From the NCBI GenBank assembly GCA_964542255.1, contig CAZITV010000153.1:1-5619 (forward strand): a stretch of DNA of 5,619 bases. Direction: 5' to 3'. The notes under the pieces are model-generated. The model saw nothing but the letters and a program-made list of their open reading frames with translations, did no database searches and was not told the origin of the DNA. A program made the translations under genes and the position numbers. The DNA is from CAYMSF01 sp964542255 (GTDB lineage: Bacteria > Verrucomicrobiota > Lentisphaeria > Victivallales > Victivallaceae). Of this stretch, positions 1 through 5,619 are shown one piece after another (position 1 is the stretch's first letter; each line of letters starts with the position of its first letter).

Positions 1-28
1 TACAAAAATACCACTTATTTCTTTACAA

Positions 29-34
29 CTCCTT
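29..34 (-). promoter_or_regulatory. possible Shine-Dalgarno site of a next gene beyond the left edge
   Basis: AAGGAG lies about 60 nt after the rsmG stop on the same strand. The nearest usable open start is a GTG at 12-14, 14 nt away, which is longer than ideal; that frame stays open for the few codons left in the window. No hairpin with a T-run follows rsmG, which fits an operon that continues to the left. In many bacteria parA follows rsmG, but nothing here is long enough to identify the gene. Confidence 0.3.
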
Positions 35-96
35 ATAACCAAAATCCATCGCCAAGTTCCTAATCGTTATTGTCTATGACTGATCGCTCATTGGTA

Positions 97-774
97 TTAC
101 GAACTTGTAAGGCTGAATAAAAAAACCCGTTTACCGCTGTTGCCGGGCAGATTAAATTCTGCACTGGTTGCCCAGCTAAATCCATACGCCGCGGATGCTT
201 TGCATAAATCATCCAACTCGCCATTTATTTGCTCTGGTGTTTTGTATAATATAAATTGTCCTCCCGGCTTGAGCAGGCGGCGGTTTTCGCGAAAAATGGT
301 TCTGGCATCAGCGACAGCCCTGGCAGTAATGATGTCGAAATGGTTTTGCCACTCCGCCTGGCAGGACAACTCTTTCGAACGACCTGTAACGGTGCGAAGA
401 TTGCTGAGGTTAAGTTGTACCGCGGCGCTTTGTACAAAATGAGTTTTTTTGCCAATCGAGTCGATGGCGGTCAGCTGTAATTTTGGGAATGCCGCCGCCA
501 GCGGCAATGAAGGAAAGCCGGCGCCGCAGCCAATATCGGCAATTTGATACGGCGCGTCCACCAGGTACGGGAAAAATTTGGCAATTGATATGGAGTCGGC
601 AATGTGCCGTGACCAATAATCCGGCGCGCTTTCGATTCGGGTTAAATTAACATTTTTATTGGCTTCGGAGAGCAGCAGGTAAAGCGCATGGCATTGCTCC
701 GTAAATTCAACCGGCGCGGTAATGCCGCACTGGCTGAAAAATGTTTCAAGTTCAGAGTCTGCCGCCATGGTCAT
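97..774 (-). CDS. rsmG: 16S rRNA (guanine527-N7)-methyltransferase RsmG (GidB)
   Basis: This enzyme transfers a methyl group from S-adenosylmethionine to N7 of G527 in 16S rRNA, in the cytoplasm. The 225-residue protein is close to the usual family length of about 205-240. Visible RsmG landmarks are NLTRI (43-47), RHIADS (56-61), the SAM-binding loop ADIGCGAGFP (79-88), the acidic residue of the next strand in DSIGKK (105-110), the GRSKEL segment (131-136), TARAVA (150-155) and LLKPGG followed by YK (167-178). The first ATG (774) is preferred over the ATG two codons later because GGAG lies 7 nt upstream of it, inside the end of the preceding gene. Only 3 nt separate it from that gene's stop, so translation is probably coupled. 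From family knowledge, loss of RsmG gives low-level streptomycin resistance. The usual partners mnmG (gidA) and parA/parB are not seen inside the window. The identification is secure. Confidence 0.97.
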   Translation of the reverse strand: MTMAADSELETFFSQCGITAPVEFTEQCHALYLLLSEANKNVNLTRIESAPDYWSRHIADSISIAKFFPYLVDAPYQIADIGCGAGFPSLPLAAAFPKLQLTAIDSIGKKTHFVQSAAVQLNLSNLRTVTGRSKELSCQAEWQNHFDIITARAVADARTIFRENRRLLKPGGQFILYKTPEQINGELDDLCKASAAYGFSWATSAEFNLPGNSGKRVFLFSLTSS

Positions 775-777
775 AGC

Positions 778-1332
778 TCAACTCCGCCAGCAGTGAGAAA
801 TTCCGGCAAATAACGTTATTCCGGCAAATCCGGCAAAAAACAACAGCGTTCCGAGCCGCCACCGGCTGCTTGACGACAGGCACCGGATGAAATCGCGCAG
901 CAGATGCGGCTTCGCTGAAAGAAACAATCCGGCAATACCCAGCGCCCAGCAAAAAATAGTCAGTACCGCCGCCAGCGGGGTATGAAATGTAAAAGATTCA
1001 TGCAGCAAAAAATATGCCGATAAAATCAGCAGTCCGCCAATTGCCCGAGATAACAAATAATCCAAAAACAGATAGGCTAAAACCGTGCAGATAATCACCA
1101 GTGGAAAAAGCCAGGGCAGCATCCAGTTCCAAACAATGGGAGTGGCATGCGGAATACACCACAGCAGACCCAGAAACGCCAGCACCGCACCGCTGCCGCG
1201 CCAACGCGGCAGACTTTCGTATTGCGGCAGTCTCTGCGGATTCATGCGGTAAGCGGTGATTCCGATGCTTGCCGCGGTGATTGCGGCGATTATCAAGGCG
1301 GCGGTGTAGATATGGTATGGAGTGATTGTCAT
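778..1332 (-). CDS. hypothetical polytopic membrane protein (about 6 TM segments)
   Basis: I do not recognise this 184-residue protein. It is very hydrophobic, with likely membrane segments at about 7-28, 47-62, 70-91, 96-112, 117-138 and 158-178. Short basic or polar loops join them, such as the stretch around 29-46 (Asn-Pro-Gln-Arg, Arg-Trp-Arg) and the basic loop at 141-159. No catalytic motif, signal cleavage site or transporter signature stands out. It sits between an exported TPR protein gene (25 nt upstream) and rsmG (3 nt downstream), so it is very probably co-transcribed with both. The ATG at 1332 has no clear Shine-Dalgarno sequence; the spacer is rich in A and C. It was chosen because it gives a natural N-terminus leading directly into the first membrane segment. 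The real-gene call rests on tight operon spacing and coherent membrane topology. The function is unknown; a role in envelope or membrane assembly alongside the TPR protein would be guesswork. Confidence 0.8.
   Translation of the reverse strand: MTITPYHIYTAALIIAAITAASIGITAYRMNPQRLPQYESLPRWRGSGAVLAFLGLLWCIPHATPIVWNWMLPWLFPLVIICTVLAYLFLDYLLSRAIGGLLILSAYFLLHESFTFHTPLAAVLTIFCWALGIAGLFLSAKPHLLRDFIRCLSSSSRWRLGTLLFFAGFAGITLFAGISHCWRS
782..785 (-). promoter_or_regulatory. Shine-Dalgarno site of rsmG inside the preceding gene
   Basis: GGAG is followed by a 7-nt spacer and the ATG at 774. It lies within the last codons of the membrane protein gene, whose TGA is 3 nt before the rsmG start. This decides the first of the two closely spaced ATGs as the start and suggests translational coupling. 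Confidence 0.7.
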
Positions 1333-1357
1333 AGTGGAGTTGTTTCTGTGTAAATTA

Positions 1358-3109
1358 TTATTGGTGTTCTTTTAATGCTTTATTTAGTTTTATTTCGATA
1401 TTTTGGTGGTTGACTTCATGGCTGTATATGAGCAGTGACATCCGCCAGTATTTCACAGCTTCGGCAATGTTCCCGGCGGCGTACTGAATATCGCCGGCAT
1501 GTTCAGCAATGACGGCGTTTGGATACTTGCCTTGTTTTTCCAGTGCAATCTTGATGTTGCGGAGCGCCTCAGCGTAATTGCCGCGCCGGTAGAGTACCCA
1601 CGCCAGGCTGTCATAATATTCGCCTTTATCCGGCTCTTTGTCGATAGCGTAGCGGATTAGTGTTTCGGCATACTCAAGCTTTACATTTAAATCTGCATAG
1701 GTATATCCAATGGCGTTTGCCACCATCGGCTCTTTTGTAGAGAATTTTTTAATAACCAATTCTGCATACTGGAGTGTCAAATCCTTCTGTTTAGTCTTTT
1801 CGGTCAGCATCATAATGTAAAGATAAAACATCGCATCGGTCGGCTCAGATGTCTTCTCGGCGGCAATTTCCGCCTGCTGCAGCAGCGCCAGCGCCGCTTT
1901 ATAATTACCCTGACGGTCTTCGGCAATGCCGCGCAGTTTTAAACACATAAAACTGTCGGGAAGCGGGCTTAATGAGCGCGATGCCCATTCATATTGACCC
2001 AATTCGATATAAACCAGTCCCAGCATTAACCGCGCAACATTTTGTTTGGGATTGGCGGTTAAATAACGCTGATAAGCGCTTGAGGCTTCATTGAAATATC
2101 TGGCATAAAAAGCTGCATCAGCATAGGCCATTAAAGAATCGTCTTTTAACTTAAACCGGTTGCGGGCAGCCCGCCACCATAACATTGCTTTGGCATACTG
2201 TTTGTTTTTTTGATAATAACCGGCCAGCGCGGTAAAAATAACGGGATTGGCAGGCTCGCTAACAATTCGCGCCAGCAGCAGCCGCTCCACTTCATCCGGC
2301 ATTTCCAGCATTTCATACATTCCGGCGATTGAAGCAAAAATCTCGTGTTCAGCCGGATTGGCAAAATTAGCCTTGATCTTATCTAAACACGCCTGTTTCA
2401 ACTGCAAATAACGTTCTTTGTCACTGCGCCAAAACCATAGGAACGGCGAATCGTCGGCGCTCTTCGCCGCTTTATGATAGAACAGCACCGCCGATTCAAG
2501 TAAATAATAGCTGCCGCGGTAACTTTCATCGTCTAAATATTTCTCCAGCAATCTGTCGCCGCGGGCAAAATTTTTCTCGTTTAGCGCATAGATAGAGGCA
2601 AGGGCGCCGGCAAGACTGGCGATAGCTTTTTGATCGGACGCGCTCAGATTATTTTTGCCGCGGTAACATTCCAGCGTTTTATTGGCGAGTTCTTCGGCAC
2701 GCGGGTTATTTTGACCTTTGAGCAGCAGTACGGCGGCGAGAGACAAACGCAGTGCGTCAGGATTGGCGGATGCGATGGTTGCAAGATCATTGGTGATTTT
2801 GCCAATTTGCGCATTGGAATTGATTTGATTGAGCATTAAACGCAGCGGTAATTCTGCCGATGGGTCTTTACGCAGCGCCTCCAGCAGCAGTTCAATGGTT
2901 TTCTCCGGCTTGACACTGATGATGCCCAGCGCGAATGCGGTCAGCGCGTCGGCTTTTTTCTGTTCTGTATCAGACAGAGTGATTGCCTCCGGCACGGTGG
3001 TATTTAATTCAATATCGCTGCGTAAATCGGCGTAATCAGCGGAAATAGCGGAAATCCCGGACAAGCATGCGCCGAGCAATATTACCAGGCAATATTTTTT
3101 CCGTGGCAT
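1358..3109 (-). CDS. exported tetratricopeptide-repeat (TPR) protein, possible lipoprotein
   Basis: This 583-residue protein is built from helical repeats. The N-terminus has a basic start (Arg3, Lys4, Lys5), a short hydrophobic core and Leu-Leu-Gly-Ala-Cys at 11-15, which fits a lipobox with Cys15 as the lipidated residue. Ordinary signal peptidase I cleavage near 21-24 (Ala-Ile-Ser-Ala) is the alternative. TPR-type helix pairs run from about 50 to the C-terminus. The clearest repeats lie at about 286-320, 324-356, 357-385, 388-416, 464-492, 497-525 and 533-562, with typical Gly-x-Tyr, Ala-x-Ala and x-Pro positions such as ALAGYYQKNKQYAKAMLWW (294-312). An open frame extends upstream to a TTG at 3229, but ATG 3109 is chosen because it puts the signal peptide at the N-terminus. 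No good Shine-Dalgarno sequence precedes it. TPR arrays are protein-interaction scaffolds; the partner is not evident. It is the first gene of the unit that runs through the membrane protein gene to rsmG. Confidence 0.88.
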   Translation of the reverse strand: MPRKKYCLVILLGACLSGISAISADYADLRSDIELNTTVPEAITLSDTEQKKADALTAFALGIISVKPEKTIELLLEALRKDPSAELPLRLMLNQINSNAQIGKITNDLATIASANPDALRLSLAAVLLLKGQNNPRAEELANKTLECYRGKNNLSASDQKAIASLAGALASIYALNEKNFARGDRLLEKYLDDESYRGSYYLLESAVLFYHKAAKSADDSPFLWFWRSDKERYLQLKQACLDKIKANFANPAEHEIFASIAGMYEMLEMPDEVERLLLARIVSEPANPVIFTALAGYYQKNKQYAKAMLWWRAARNRFKLKDDSLMAYADAAFYARYFNEASSAYQRYLTANPKQNVARLMLGLVYIELGQYEWASRSLSPLPDSFMCLKLRGIAEDRQGNYKAALALLQQAEIAAEKTSEPTDAMFYLYIMMLTEKTKQKDLTLQYAELVIKKFSTKEPMVANAIGYTYADLNVKLEYAETLIRYAIDKEPDKGEYYDSLAWVLYRRGNYAEALRNIKIALEKQGKYPNAVIAEHAGDIQYAAGNIAEAVKYWRMSLLIYSHEVNHQNIEIKLNKALKEHQ

Positions 3110-3221
3110 TGGATTTTTACATCTTTGGTTGGGCTGATATGCAGTAACAGCATTCCAAGTGAATAAATAGAGAGTTGCTGTTAATACAGCTTGATGCAGT
3201 TGGCATAAGCCGCGGTCACGA

Positions 3222-3239
3222 TTCCGCAAAACAGCGGAA
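3222..3239. repeat. 6-bp perfect inverted repeat in the leader of the TPR gene
   Basis: TTCCGC and GCGGAA flank a 6-base AAAACA spacer. The repeat lies about 115 nt upstream of the TPR gene start and about 40 nt beyond the terminator of the small ribosomal-type gene. A TTGACA hexamer, a possible -35 element on the minus strand, occupies 3244-3249 next to it, but the sequence at the expected -10 spacing (CGGAAT) is poor. It could be an operator or a minor RNA hairpin. The assignment is weak. Confidence 0.3.
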
Positions 3240-3269
3240 ACTTTGTCAATCTTACCAGCCCGGTTGTTT

Positions 3270-3310
3270 AAAATAAGATAAACCCTCCCGCCGTAACCCG
3301 GCAGGAGGGT
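3270..3310 (-). terminator. Rho-independent terminator of the small ribosomal-type gene
   Basis: A 12-bp stem (3282-3293 with 3299-3310) closes a 5-base loop. In the minus-strand RNA it reads ACCCUCCUGCCG / CGGCGGGAGGGU with one G-U pair, and it is followed by the U-rich run UUAUCUUAUUUU. On the plus strand the same place would give a C-A mismatch and no U-run, so the direction is clear. It lies 24 nt beyond the stop of the 29-codon gene and separates it from the TPR gene. Confidence 0.92.
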
Positions 3311-3334
3311 GCGTATTCTTATCGTAACAAGTGG

Positions 3335-3424
3335 TTACTTGTTCTTATGACGCAAAGCTTTAAGCTGTTTTTTCCGTTTATGCTTCGCGATTTTTTTCCG
3401 ACGTTTCTTCTTGAGATTACCCAT
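3335..3424 (-). CDS. tiny basic ribosomal-type protein, AURKAIP1/COX24 domain (bS22-like)
   Basis: This gene encodes 29 residues starting MGNLKKKRRKKIAKHKRKK and ending RHKNK. Lys, Arg and His make up about two thirds of the chain and there is no acidic residue. The pattern Lys/Arg-rich block, Ile, Lys-His-Lys-Arg-Lys-Lys, Leu-Lys, Arg-His-Lys matches the bacterial AURKAIP1/COX24-domain proteins (DUF1713, PF08213). These are related to mitochondrial mS38 and to actinobacterial bS22, a small-subunit ribosomal protein near the decoding region. The ATG is preceded by AAGGA with 6 nt spacing (3431-3435), the best ribosome site in the window. A strong terminator follows 24 nt after the stop, and the upstream transporter gene has its own terminator, so this appears to be a monocistronic unit. 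The length is at the short end of the family. The main uncertainty is whether it is a true ribosomal protein or only a member of the same motif family. Confidence 0.9.
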   Translation of the reverse strand: MGNLKKKRRKKIAKHKRKKQLKALRHKNK

Positions 3425-3430
3425 TTCAGA

Positions 3431-3435
3431 TCCTT
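3431..3435 (-). promoter_or_regulatory. Shine-Dalgarno site of the 29-codon gene
   Basis: AAGGA is followed by a 6-nt spacer (TCTGAA) and the ATG at 3424. It fixes the start of the tiny gene and is stronger than the sites in front of its larger neighbours, as expected for a highly translated ribosomal-type protein. Confidence 0.85.
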
Positions 3436-3542
3436 AAATTAATTACATGAAAGCTACCAGAGGCACCCGCAAAATTCACGGTGTATCAAATACCCGCGCA
3501 AATAAAACCCGCACCTCACCCGGCTTCAACAAACCTTAAGCA

Positions 3543-3564
3543 ATTGTTGAGACCAGACAACAAT
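3543..3564. repeat. 7-bp perfect inverted repeat upstream of the small ribosomal-type gene
   Basis: ATTGTTG and CAACAAT flank an 8-base spacer (AGACCAGA). The repeat lies about 120 nt upstream of the 29-codon gene and about 40 nt beyond the transporter terminator. It could be an operator for a dimeric regulator or a hairpin in the leader RNA. No T-run follows on the minus strand, so it is not a terminator. I could not settle on a convincing -10/-35 pair in the surrounding region. Confidence 0.35.
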
Positions 3565-3599
3565 CCTTTAATTTAGCTCAAATTTAGAAAAATTCCTGT

Positions 3600-3656
3600 A
3601 AAAAAAATAAAAAAACCGATTTTTTATGATATTGAGTTCATAAAATCGCGGTTTTT
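3600..3656 (-). terminator. Rho-independent terminator of the uxaC-transporter unit
   Basis: Arms 3611-3629 and 3638-3656 pair over two 8-bp blocks (AAAAACCG with CGGTTTTT, and TTTTATGA with TCATAAAA) separated by a 3x3 internal loop, with an 8-base apical loop. On the minus strand the hairpin runs into a long T tract (3600-3610, broken by one A). Its first arm overlaps the transporter stop codon at 3655-3657. Confidence 0.85.
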
Positions 3657-4962
3657 AATCAATGCGGGAACTGCCATTGCCGGTAAAGGTTACATTTTGA
3701 GGATTTTCATTGTCAGCAGTATCATCAATTTTCAGCAAAATGAGCAAGCCTGCGACAAAGAGCAAGCCAATACTGAGAAAGCCCAGACTAGATTGACCAG
3801 TAAGTTGAATAATCACCGCCATCAGCAGCGGACCGGCAACCGCGGCAAATTTACCGAATACATTGTAAAAACCGAAAAATTCCGCAGAATTTGCTTTGGG
3901 AATTAATTTGCCAAAATATGAACGGCTCAGTGATTGTACCCCGCCCTGCGAGGAGGCAATTAACATCGCCAGCAGCCAGAACATTATCAGCCGGTGCTCT
4001 TTTGACGCCAGCAGCGGAATCGTGCTGCCGACAAAGGTGATAACCGTGTACACCGCTATGCCTACCGCCAGTAATTTCCGGGTGGAAAATTTGGCGGAGA
4101 GGTAGCCGTACAGCAGCGAACAGGGACAGGCAACAACTTGAATTGCCAAAACAATCAATACTAAATTGGTGGCGCTCATTCCCAAATCATGACCATACGG
4201 CACCGCCATCTTGACTATTGTGCCAATCCCGTCAATGTAGAGAAAATAGGCACCCAGAAAAATCACCGCGTTCCGGTGCCGGCGGAGCGAATGAAAAGTC
4301 GCGCCAAGCTGCCGGAATGAGCCGATAATTGAACGTCCAAATTCTGCTGAATGATATTTTTGTTTAACATGCAGCAGCAGCGGGATAGAGAAAACCGCCC
4401 ACCATAGCGCCGTGATGATGAATGCCCATTTTGCCGCAGCGGTTGAGTTTGAACTGCCCAGCACATAAAAAATTACTAAAATTACCACCATCGGAATGAC
4501 GCTGCCAATGTAGCCGCAGGCAAAACCAAACGAAGAAACCCAGTCCATCCGTTTATTGGGTGATACATCAACGAGAAAAGCATCATAAAAAATATTGGCA
4601 CCGGAAAATCCGATAACACTGATAACAAAAAGTGTCAGCGCCAGCAGCCATTGCCCTTGAGTTATGACCGTCAGCATTACTGTGGCCAGCAGACCCAGTA
4701 TCAAAAAAACCGCGAATAAACGTTTTTTCATACCGGGTTGATCCGCCATTGTGCCCAGCACCGGGGCGAGAATGGCGATAACCAGTGATGCCAGCGCGTT
4801 GGCAAAACCCCATTTCGCCGTAGCATCCGCATCGGTACCGCCGCTGAATGCGAATGTCTTGAAAAAAACCGGCATAATCGTGGTGATTATCACCAGCGAA
4901 AATGCCGAATTTGCGACATCATAAAATATCCAACTCCGCTCTTCCCTGGATAAATTAAACAC
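3655..4962 (-). CDS. MFS transporter, UMF1 / Atg22-like family
   Basis: This is an inner-membrane transporter of 435 residues with about 12 hydrophobic segments, the usual size and topology of the family. Diagnostic motifs are YDVANSAFS (14-22) at the first helix, GTMADQPGMKKR (70-81) as the MFS loop 2-3 signature, NIFYDAFLVDV (123-133), SSFGFACGYIGS (143-154), YFLYIDGIGTI (239-249), GGVQSLSRSYFGKLIP (340-355) and EFFGFYNVFGKFAAVAGP (361-378). Together these identify the UMF1 group (Atg22-like Pfam family). Eukaryotic Atg22 exports amino acids from the vacuole; bacterial substrates are mostly unknown. The start is GTG 4962: an in-frame TAA lies four codons upstream with no other start between, and AAAGG sits 9 nt before it. 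The stop of uxaC is only 17 nt upstream, so the two are almost certainly co-transcribed. Uptake of hexuronates or related sugar acids is therefore a reasonable inference, not a demonstrated role. The polar, Asn-rich tail (415-435) is unremarkable. Confidence 0.93.
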   Translation of the reverse strand: MFNLSREERSWIFYDVANSAFSLVIITTIMPVFFKTFAFSGGTDADATAKWGFANALASLVIAILAPVLGTMADQPGMKKRLFAVFLILGLLATVMLTVITQGQWLLALTLFVISVIGFSGANIFYDAFLVDVSPNKRMDWVSSFGFACGYIGSVIPMVVILVIFYVLGSSNSTAAAKWAFIITALWWAVFSIPLLLHVKQKYHSAEFGRSIIGSFRQLGATFHSLRRHRNAVIFLGAYFLYIDGIGTIVKMAVPYGHDLGMSATNLVLIVLAIQVVACPCSLLYGYLSAKFSTRKLLAVGIAVYTVITFVGSTIPLLASKEHRLIMFWLLAMLIASSQGGVQSLSRSYFGKLIPKANSAEFFGFYNVFGKFAAVAGPLLMAVIIQLTGQSSLGFLSIGLLFVAGLLILLKIDDTADNENPQNVTFTGNGSSRID

Positions 4963-4979
4963 TGAGGTGTGCCTTTATC

Positions 4980-5619
4980 TTATAAGCTAAAGAATTTTTT
5001 CGGCTGTTCATAAGCAATGTTCACCGCAAGCTGTTCGCCGATTTCCTGCGGCATTTGCCCGTACTCCACCATTTTACCGATAACATCAGCGAGAACCCGG
5101 CGGAACATTTCGAATCTTGAACCGTAGGAGAGCAGTTTGCGTGAATCTGAAACCATGCCGGCGAAATTACTCAGCAGATCGACACTGCCGATGTATTCCA
5201 GTTGGCGCCGCATCCCGATTGGAGTATCACAGAGCCACCATGCCGAGCCCAGCCGCACTTTTTCGCCAAAAGCTCTGGCTGTGGTCGCCAGCAGCGGCTG
5301 CTGCGCCGGGTCAAGACAATAGAGCACCGTTTTTAATCTGCCATCAAAACGGTTCAGAAATTTATTTAACGGGATCATCTGATTTTGGAAGTGATTGCAG
5401 ATGTCGCCGCCGCTGTCAGCTCCGATATTTTTAAAGAGCACATCGCGGACATCGCGCACCGCGCCTAAATGCAGCTGGCAGACCCAGCCTTTAGCAACGT
5501 TTAACTCCGCGGCTTCGCCAAGAAAATAGCTCATAAATATTTCTGTTTCCTGACAGGAAATTTTCTCGCCGTTTCTGGCTTTGCGGTAAACCGTATTGGC
5601 GTCATCGTATGCGGCGGCA
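4980..5619 (-). CDS. uxaC: glucuronate (uronate) isomerase, C-terminal part, cut by window edge
   Basis: UxaC interconverts D-glucuronate with D-fructuronate, and D-galacturonate with D-tagaturonate, the first cytoplasmic step of hexuronate breakdown. The last 212 residues of the roughly 470-residue enzyme are present. The frame stays open to the right edge, so the ATG at 5534 is an internal methionine and not the start. Compared from memory with E. coli UxaC, matching blocks are FLGEAAELNVAKGWVCQLHLG (first residues past that Met), KTVLYCLDP, LGSAWWLCD, GMRRQL, FAGMVSDSRKLLSYGSRFEM followed by FRR, and the C-terminal Phe-Phe. The WV-Q-x-H-x-G-A-x-R stretch and the SDSR-x-x-LSY-x-R-x-E/F-x-FRR stretch are the strongest family signatures. 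The gene overlaps nothing and is followed after 17 nt by the UMF1 transporter gene. No frameshift or stop interrupts the visible part. Confidence 0.96.
   Translation of the reverse strand, partial: AAAYDDANTVYRKARNGEKISCQETEIFMSYFLGEAAELNVAKGWVCQLHLGAVRDVRDVLFKNIGADSGGDICNHFQNQMIPLNKFLNRFDGRLKTVLYCLDPAQQPLLATTARAFGEKVRLGSAWWLCDTPIGMRRQLEYIGSVDLLSNFAGMVSDSRKLLSYGSRFEMFRRVLADVIGKMVEYGQMPQEIGEQLAVNIAYEQPKKFFSL

Noticed and set aside
140..442. Plus-strand open frame of 100 codons antisense to rsmG
   Set aside because: It is a shadow of the conserved rsmG gene with no family resemblance.
766..768. Second ATG as the rsmG start
   Set aside because: The Shine-Dalgarno spacing (7 nt) fits the first ATG at 774 better; the second would be 13 nt away. 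Experimental proof is lacking but the difference is two residues.
3110..3229. In-frame 40-codon extension of the TPR gene back to a TTG at 3229
   Set aside because: It would bury a clear signal peptide in the interior of the protein, starts with TTG without a Shine-Dalgarno sequence, and has no export-signal character of its own.
5117..5434. Plus-strand open frame of 105 codons antisense to uxaC
   Set aside because: It lies wholly within the well-conserved uxaC coding region, its composition is Arg/Cys-rich as expected of an antisense frame, and it has no recognisable domain.
5532..5534. ATG as the start of uxaC
   Set aside because: The same frame continues open to the window edge, and the upstream residues align with the region before the FLG block of E. 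coli UxaC, so this is an internal methionine.
1..5619. CRISPR arrays, insertion sequences, tRNA or rRNA genes, anti-phage systems
   Set aside because: I saw no spaced repeats, transposase-like frames, cloverleaf sequences or defence-type domains; every long stretch is explained by the six genes and their short intergenic regions.

Overview
This window holds six genes, all on the minus strand and packed with short gaps. Read in transcription order from right to left they are: the 3' part of uxaC (glucuronate isomerase), an MFS transporter of the UMF1/Atg22-like type, a 29-codon very basic ribosomal-type protein of the AURKAIP1/COX24 (bS22-like) class, a large exported TPR protein, a small polytopic membrane protein, and rsmG (16S rRNA m7G527 methyltransferase). 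By eye the base composition is moderate, somewhat under 50 % GC. No mobile element, CRISPR array, tRNA or rRNA is visible.

The likely host is a Gram-negative bacterium of the PVC group (Verrucomicrobiota/Lentisphaerota). This is an inference. It rests on the style of the tiny COX24-type protein, the signal-peptide-bearing TPR protein, the combination of uxaC with a UMF1 transporter, and the fact that several starts lack a clear Shine-Dalgarno sequence. I cannot prove it without a phylogeny.

The layout forms three transcription units. Unit 1 (right edge to about 3600) is uxaC followed 17 nt later by the UMF1 transporter gene. It ends at an A/T-flanked hairpin terminator that overlaps the transporter stop codon. 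It looks like a hexuronate-catabolism module in which the transporter may serve sugar-acid uptake or a related substrate. Unit 2 (about 3600 to 3270) is a single 29-codon gene with a good Shine-Dalgarno sequence and a strong GC-rich terminator, preceded by about 175 nt of leader/promoter DNA. Unit 3 (about 3260 to the left edge) is TPR protein, membrane protein and rsmG, with gaps of 25 and 3 nt. No terminator follows rsmG, so the unit probably continues past the left edge, where a Shine-Dalgarno-like AAGGAG is seen.

The non-coding stretches are all under 300 bases. Positions 1-96 hold the Shine-Dalgarno-like site. Positions 3110-3334 hold the unit 2 terminator and a short inverted repeat in the leader of the TPR gene. 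Positions 3425-3654 hold the unit 1 terminator, a 7-bp inverted repeat and the small-gene leader. I see no clearly novel system. The most useful observation is the tiny ribosomal-type gene, which gene callers easily miss.
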